A DNA stretch of 9,686 nt from Chloroflexota bacterium (lineage in GTDB: Bacteria > Chloroflexota > Dehalococcoidia > Lucifugimonadales > Australimonadaceae), in the NCBI GenBank assembly GCA_026713505.1, contig JAPOOH010000360.1, positions 1 to 9,686 on the forward strand, in the 5' to 3' direction. Every line of letters begins with the position of its first letter. The stretch's first letter is position 1. Shown in pieces: positions 5,998-9,686 of the stretch. The notes below the pieces were generated by a model. That model had not been told where the DNA came from and searched no databases. It was given only the letters and a program-made list of their open reading frames with translations. The translations under genes and the position numbers were made by a program.

Positions 5998-6161
5998 CCA
6001 CTGACAGCAACCGCATCAGCCGCCTCGAAGGGGCCTATGAGCATCTGGCGACCAAGGCCGACCTGCACCAGATGGAGAACCGGCTGATCCGGTGGCTGCT
6101 GGGAGGCATAGCCGCGGCTGTTGCTGTTGCGACGGGACTGGACAGGCTGCTGGGAGGTTAG
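5994..6161 (+). CDS. 55-residue coiled-coil/membrane partner protein
   Basis: A short gene starting at the ATG of an ATGA overlap with the preceding stop. The product begins MTTDSNRISRLEGAYEHLAT, has a short amphipathic helix (residues 7-33, with ATKADLHQMENRL at 19-31), and ends in one membrane segment (about 35-53, LLGGIAAAVAVATGLDRLL). 'RISRLEGAYEHLATKADL' is a recurring opening in small bacterial proteins that carry a coiled coil and a C-terminal membrane helix; function unknown. GGAG (5983-5986) lies 7 nt before the ATG and inside the preceding coding sequence. The stop (6159-6161) overlaps the stop of the convergent pseudouridine synthase gene. The paired architecture and coupling are the best evidence that it is real. 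Confidence 0.72.
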   Translation: MTTDSNRISRLEGAYEHLATKADLHQMENRLIRWLLGGIAAAVAVATGLDRLLGG

Positions 6162-7084
6162 GCGCGGCGCAACTCCAACAGCGCGTCGGAGAGATCGTCC
6201 GGGAGTGGCGCTTCGAACGTCTTACGCTCTGTTTCGTCCGGTGGCAGGGCTATCTCCAGCCTCGCGGCGTGCAGGAAGTGGCGCGGCACGAGGGGCGAGT
6301 GCCTGCCGTAAACCGGATCACCCACGAGCGGGTGGCCAATGGACGCGAGGTGCACTCGTATCTGGTGCGTGCGCCCCGTGACCGGGTGCGCCTCAACGAG
6401 CGTGAACGCGCCGAACGGGCCATCGAAGCGTTCGATGACGCGGTAGTGCGTCAGCGCCGACCGGCCCCCCTCGACGACCGCCATCTTCTTGCGCTGCCTC
6501 GGATGCCTGCCGATGGGCGCGTCGATCTCACCCTCTGCATCGCGCACTATGCCGGTGGTCAATGCGGCGTAAGACTTGCTGACGCTGCGCTCCTTCATCT
6601 GGCGCGAGAGGCTGCGGTGCGCGGCGTCCGTCTTGGCGACGACGATGAGCCCGGACGTGTCCTTGTCCAGCCGGTGCACGATGCCCGGGCGCTCCACCCC
6701 GCCGATGCCGGGCAGGTCCGGCACGAGCGCCAGCAGCGCGTTCACGAGCGTACCGTCCGGGTGGCCCGGCGCAGGGTGCACCGTGAGCCCCGCCGGCTTG
6801 TCCACGACGATGAGCTGGCCGTCCTCATAGACGATGCCGACGGGGATGTCCTGCGGCGCGAGGTCGAGCGGCGACGGCGGCGGCACAACGACCACGATCA
6901 CGTCCCCCTCGCGCACGGCAGCCGACGGCTTCACGGGGCACCCGTTCACGGTGACGCGGCCTTCCCGCGCGAGCGCAGCCGCGCGGGAGCGGCTGAACGA
7001 CGGGTCGCGCGCCTGGACGAACGTGTCCACGCGGGCGCCGGCGTCGTCCTCGTTTGCGGTGAATCGGGCTTCGCTGGTCTGCAT
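6158..7084 (-). CDS. rluD: RluA/RluD-family 23S rRNA pseudouridine synthase
   Basis: A 308-residue cytoplasmic RNA-modifying enzyme that isomerises uridine to pseudouridine, most likely in 23S rRNA. An S4 RNA-binding domain occupies about residues 15-65 (ARVDTFVQARDPSFSRSRAA, 17-36). The catalytic domain carries VVDKPAGLTVHP (93-104), the signature GIVHRLDKDTSGLIVVAKT (134-152) with catalytic D140, and GRTHQIRVHLASIGHP (237-252), all diagnostic of the RluA/RluD group. Length and S4-catalytic order match RluD. Exact target positions (1911/1915/1917 in E. coli) cannot be read from sequence, so rluD is a family-level name. It follows lspA by 37 nt on the same strand, a gene order also known from Firmicutes (lspA-ylyB), so the two are probably co-transcribed. 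GGAG lies only 2 nt before the ATG, an unusually short spacing, and no alternative start is evident. Confidence 0.92.
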   Translation of the reverse strand: MQTSEARFTANEDDAGARVDTFVQARDPSFSRSRAAALAREGRVTVNGCPVKPSAAVREGDVIVVVVPPPSPLDLAPQDIPVGIVYEDGQLIVVDKPAGLTVHPAPGHPDGTLVNALLALVPDLPGIGGVERPGIVHRLDKDTSGLIVVAKTDAAHRSLSRQMKERSVSKSYAALTTGIVRDAEGEIDAPIGRHPRQRKKMAVVEGGRSALTHYRVIERFDGPFGAFTLVEAHPVTGRTHQIRVHLASIGHPLVGDPVYGRHSPLVPRHFLHAARLEIALPPDETERKTFEAPLPDDLSDALLELRRA

Positions 7085-7121
7085 GGCTCCGCAGCGGACG
7101 GGGTGTGCGTCCGGGAGGCTG

Positions 7122-7634
7122 CTAGTCGGCGTACTCTTCGTCGCCGGGGATGCTGGTGGTCACGAGCGCGGGACGGGGGATGGGCTTCGTGAGCAGGATG
7201 ACCGCGCCGAAGACGATGATGCCGGTGACGATAGAGGCGTCCGCAAGGTTGAAGATGTACCACGGGCCCACATCGATGAAGTCGGTGACGTGCCCCTGGG
7301 TGATGCGGTCGGCGAGGTTGCCGAACGCTCCCGCGAACATGAGCCCGAGGCTCGTCTGCACCCATACGCCCGGCGTGCCCTGCGAGCGGTAGAAGAGCAG
7401 CAGCACGACGATGCCAAGGGCGGAGGCGATGGTCAGCGGCATGTTCTGCCCTCCGAAGAGCCCGAACGCGCTGCCCGTGTTCGCGACGTGCGTGAAGCGA
7501 AGGAAGCCCTCCTGCGGCCAGGAGGTGCCCATCGGCAGGTAGAGCACGATGCCCAGTTTCGAGAGCTGGTCCGCCGTGAACGCGAGCAGCGCCACGAAGA
7601 GGACCAGCCCATGCCTGTTCAGGAGCGCAACCAT
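7122..7634 (-). CDS. lspA: Lipoprotein signal peptidase (signal peptidase II)
   Basis: A 170-residue inner-membrane aspartic protease that cleaves the signal peptide from diacylglyceryl-prolipoproteins. All family motifs are present: DQLSK (22-26), NTGSAFGLF (52-60), GAFGNLADRI (102-111), HVTDFIDVGPWYIFNLADAS (115-134). The likely catalytic pair is D118 and D132. Four membrane segments lie around 8-20, 66-82, 95-105 and 134-149. Length is normal for the family (about 160-170). The ATG at 7634 begins the typical short N-terminal tail MVALLNRHG; a much longer frame continues upstream but is only the antisense of the aldolase gene. No Shine-Dalgarno is seen, and a -10-like element ends 7 nt upstream, so the message may be leaderless. 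rluD follows 37 nt downstream. Confidence 0.96.
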   Translation of the reverse strand: MVALLNRHGLVLFVALLAFTADQLSKLGIVLYLPMGTSWPQEGFLRFTHVANTGSAFGLFGGQNMPLTIASALGIVVLLLFYRSQGTPGVWVQTSLGLMFAGAFGNLADRITQGHVTDFIDVGPWYIFNLADASIVTGIIVFGAVILLTKPIPRPALVTTSIPGDEEYAD

Positions 7635-7641
7635 GGCCGAC

Positions 7642-7650
7642 AGTTTATCA
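7642..7650 (-). promoter_or_regulatory. Possible leaderless -10 element of lspA
   Basis: The minus strand reads TGATAAACT (7650 to 7642), a TGnTAnnnT match. It ends 7 nt before the lspA ATG, so transcription would begin at or next to the start codon. This agrees with the absence of a Shine-Dalgarno sequence. No -35 hexamer is evident. Confidence 0.3.
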
Positions 7651-7658
7651 GCACGCGC

Positions 7659-7667
7659 TGGTAGAAT
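7659..7667 (+). promoter_or_regulatory. Extended -10 promoter-like element of the threonine aldolase gene
   Basis: TGGTAGAAT, matching TGnTAnAAT, ends 27 nt before the ATG at 7695. It is followed by the ribosome binding site GAGGAAGG (7680-7687). It sits 8 nt from the oppositely facing lspA element, so the two promoters probably cannot be occupied at once. Confidence 0.45.
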
Positions 7668-7694
7668 CGCCGCATCCCCGAGGAAGGACGATGG

Positions 7695-8735
<1,041 letters not shown>

Positions 8736-8740
8736 GGGAC

Positions 8741-8774
8741 ACCCTCACCCCAACCCTCTCCCAAGGGGAGAGGG
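8741..8774. repeat. Intergenic 'CCCTCACCC-CCCTCTCCC' hairpin repeat
   Basis: ACCCTCACCCCAACCC leads into a 9-bp hairpin, CCCTCTCCC (8754-8762) / GGGAGAGGG (8766-8774), with a 3-nt loop. It begins 5 nt after the ltaE stop and could serve as its transcription end, although no T-run follows. Its conceptual translation contains the peptide LPLGEGWGEGV, a tell-tale of this widespread intergenic repeat in bacterial genomes. Only one copy is visible here. Confidence 0.6.
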
Positions 8775-8804
8775 AGCAGGCACCCCCGCCCGATCCCACG
8801 CCGT

Positions 8805-8847
8805 GTGACCTGGAGGTCACTCTGGATTCGCGCTTTCGCGGGAATGA
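8805..8847. repeat. Intergenic 'GTCATTCCCGCGAAAGCG' palindromic repeat
   Basis: Two adjacent hairpins. GTGACC (8805-8810) / GGTCAC (8815-8820) has a 4-nt loop, and ATTCGCGCTTTCGCGGGAAT (8826-8845) has one mismatch in the stem. On the minus strand this is the well-known scattered repeat GTCATTCCCGCGAAAGC-GGGAATCCAG, whose false translations contain SFPRKRESR or VIPAKARIQ; both peptides occur in the minus-strand frames here. One arm base (8830, G for the usual C) departs from the familiar form, suggesting a decayed copy. Confidence 0.6.
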
Positions 8848-8943
8848 CGGGACTCGGCCCCGCGTTGCATAGGCGGCGGGGCGTACGTAGACTTCGCGCG
8901 CGGTCAGTGGCCGCGTGCACAATGACCAACGGGGAGGCGCAAG

Positions 8944-9686
8944 ATGCCCGTTATAGACGCAGATACCCACATAGACGAACCGGAAGAGGCGTGGCAGTAC
9001 ATGGAGGGAGCCGCAGCGCGGTTCCGCCCCGTGACGATCTCTCCGCGTGAGGGCGTCGTCCCCGGCGGGATAGACGCCTCTGCGAGCCGCTGGTGGCTCG
9101 TGGACGGCAGGCTCCGCCAGCGGATGATCCGCAACGACGAGCTGACCGGCACGACGCTCAACTCGCGCGAGCTGCTGGACGTCAACGAACGGCTGCAGCA
9201 CATGGACGAGCGCGGCGTCGACATGCACGTCATCTACCCGACGTTCTTCCTCTCTTACATCACCGGCAACCCGGAGGCGGAGCGGGCGCTGACGGACAGC
9301 TGGAGCCGCTACGTGGCGAGTAAGTGCGCGCCGACCGAGGGGCGTCTGCGTTGGGTGGCCGTGCCGCCGCTGCTGGACATCGATGCGTCGGTGAGCTACC
9401 TGCGCTGGGCGAAAGAGAACGGCGCGGTGGGCGTGTTCAAGCGCGGGCTGGAAAACGGCAAGCGCGTGAGCGACCCGTACTTCTTCCCGCTGTACGAGGA
9501 GGCGAGCGCGCTGGACATGCCGATCTGCATCCACACCGGCAACGGCAACCCGACCGAGGGCCGGATCGGCCACGGGGACAGCCTGGGCGGCATCCCCATC
9601 ATGGACGCGTTCCACGCGCTGGTGCTCTACGAGGTGCCGGACAAGTTCCCGAACATCCGCTGGGGCTTCATCGAGGCGGGCTCGAC
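8944..9686 (+). CDS. Amidohydrolase_2 family metal enzyme (cut by right edge)
   Basis: The first 247 residues of a TIM-barrel amidohydrolase of PF04909, the family of ACMSD and gamma-resorcylate/2,3-dihydroxybenzoate decarboxylases and related hydrolases. The N-terminal VIDADTHIDEPEEAW (3-17) carries the first metal-site motif; H9 and E12 are the likely counterparts of the H/E ligands in the D-x-H-x-x-E subgroup. MDERGVDMHVIYPT (87-100) and DMPICIHTGNGNP (191-203, with metal-ligand-like H197) follow. GFIEAGS at the cut edge is the start of the next family motif. Family members are usually 330-390 residues, so about a quarter to a third is missing. The start is supported by GGGGAGG (8931-8937), 6 nt before the ATG. 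No signal peptide; probably cytoplasmic. Whether it decarboxylates or hydrolyses, and on what, cannot be told. A long frame on the opposite strand is a shadow. Confidence 0.88.
   Translation, partial: MPVIDADTHIDEPEEAWQYMEGAAARFRPVTISPREGVVPGGIDASASRWWLVDGRLRQRMIRNDELTGTTLNSRELLDVNERLQHMDERGVDMHVIYPTFFLSYITGNPEAERALTDSWSRYVASKCAPTEGRLRWVAVPPLLDIDASVSYLRWAKENGAVGVFKRGLENGKRVSDPYFFPLYEEASALDMPICIHTGNGNPTEGRIGHGDSLGGIPIMDAFHALVLYEVPDKFPNIRWGFIEAGS

Noticed and set aside
6092..7192. Plus-strand open frame (366 codons) opposite rluD
   Set aside because: Antisense to a gene with clear catalytic motifs; Arg-, Val- and His-rich composition with no motif of its own.
8865..8893. Promoter for the amidohydrolase gene (TTGCAT, 17 nt, TAGACT)
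   Set aside because: Only 3 of 6 and 4 of 6 matches, with a 50-nt leader unlike the other sites here. Too weak to annotate.

Overview
The window is GC-rich and gene-dense. It looks like a chromosomal segment of an uncultured, probably marine, bacterium of the Chloroflexota (SAR202/Dehalococcoidia-like). This rests on gene flavour only: a cyclase-family hydrolase of the H-G-P-G-Q-T-H type, a TctA-TctB fusion permease, an 'ADTHxxEP' amidohydrolase, a sterol-reductase-family membrane protein, and familiar scattered intergenic repeats. No rRNA or marker gene is present to prove it. I see no phage, transposase, CRISPR array or defence system.

Layout. 1-987 (minus): an ERG4/ERG24-type sterol reductase, cut by the window edge at its C-terminal end. 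1069-2139 (minus): a P1/DmpA-type self-processing aminopeptidase. 2306-3253 (plus): a cyclase-family (PF04199) hydrolase, divergent from the peptidase. 3254-3590: a gene-free stretch with a repeat-built element bounded by 18-bp inverted repeats. 3591-5597 (plus): a tripartite tricarboxylate transporter permease with TctA and TctB fused in one chain. 5647-5997 and 5994-6161 (plus): two small coiled-coil/membrane proteins overlapping by ATGA. 6158-7084 and 7122-7634 (minus): an RluD-type pseudouridine synthase and lspA (signal peptidase II), a housekeeping pair often found side by side. 7695-8735 (plus): a PLP-dependent threonine aldolase, divergent from lspA. 8736-8943: two intergenic repeats. 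8944-9686 (plus): an amidohydrolase_2 family enzyme, cut by the right edge.

How the genes may work together. The left two thirds looks like a catabolic neighbourhood: a peptidase/amidase, a cyclase-type hydrolase and a carboxylate uptake permease, plus a sterol-modifying enzyme. The right third mixes housekeeping genes with an amino-acid enzyme and another hydrolase. No single pathway is proven. A TGnTAnnnT extended -10-like element lies 36-38 nt before three starts (P1 peptidase, cyclase, coiled-coil pair) and 27 nt before the aldolase. A more classical -35/-10 pair lies 35 nt before the sterol reductase. These motifs help to fix start codons.

The most noteworthy items are the bacterial sterol reductase, the repeat element at 3307-3501 with an adjoining tRNA-like fragment, the ATGA-coupled small membrane-protein pair, the TctA-TctB fusion without a visible binding protein, and the shared promoter pattern. 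I found no convincing wholly new multi-gene system.
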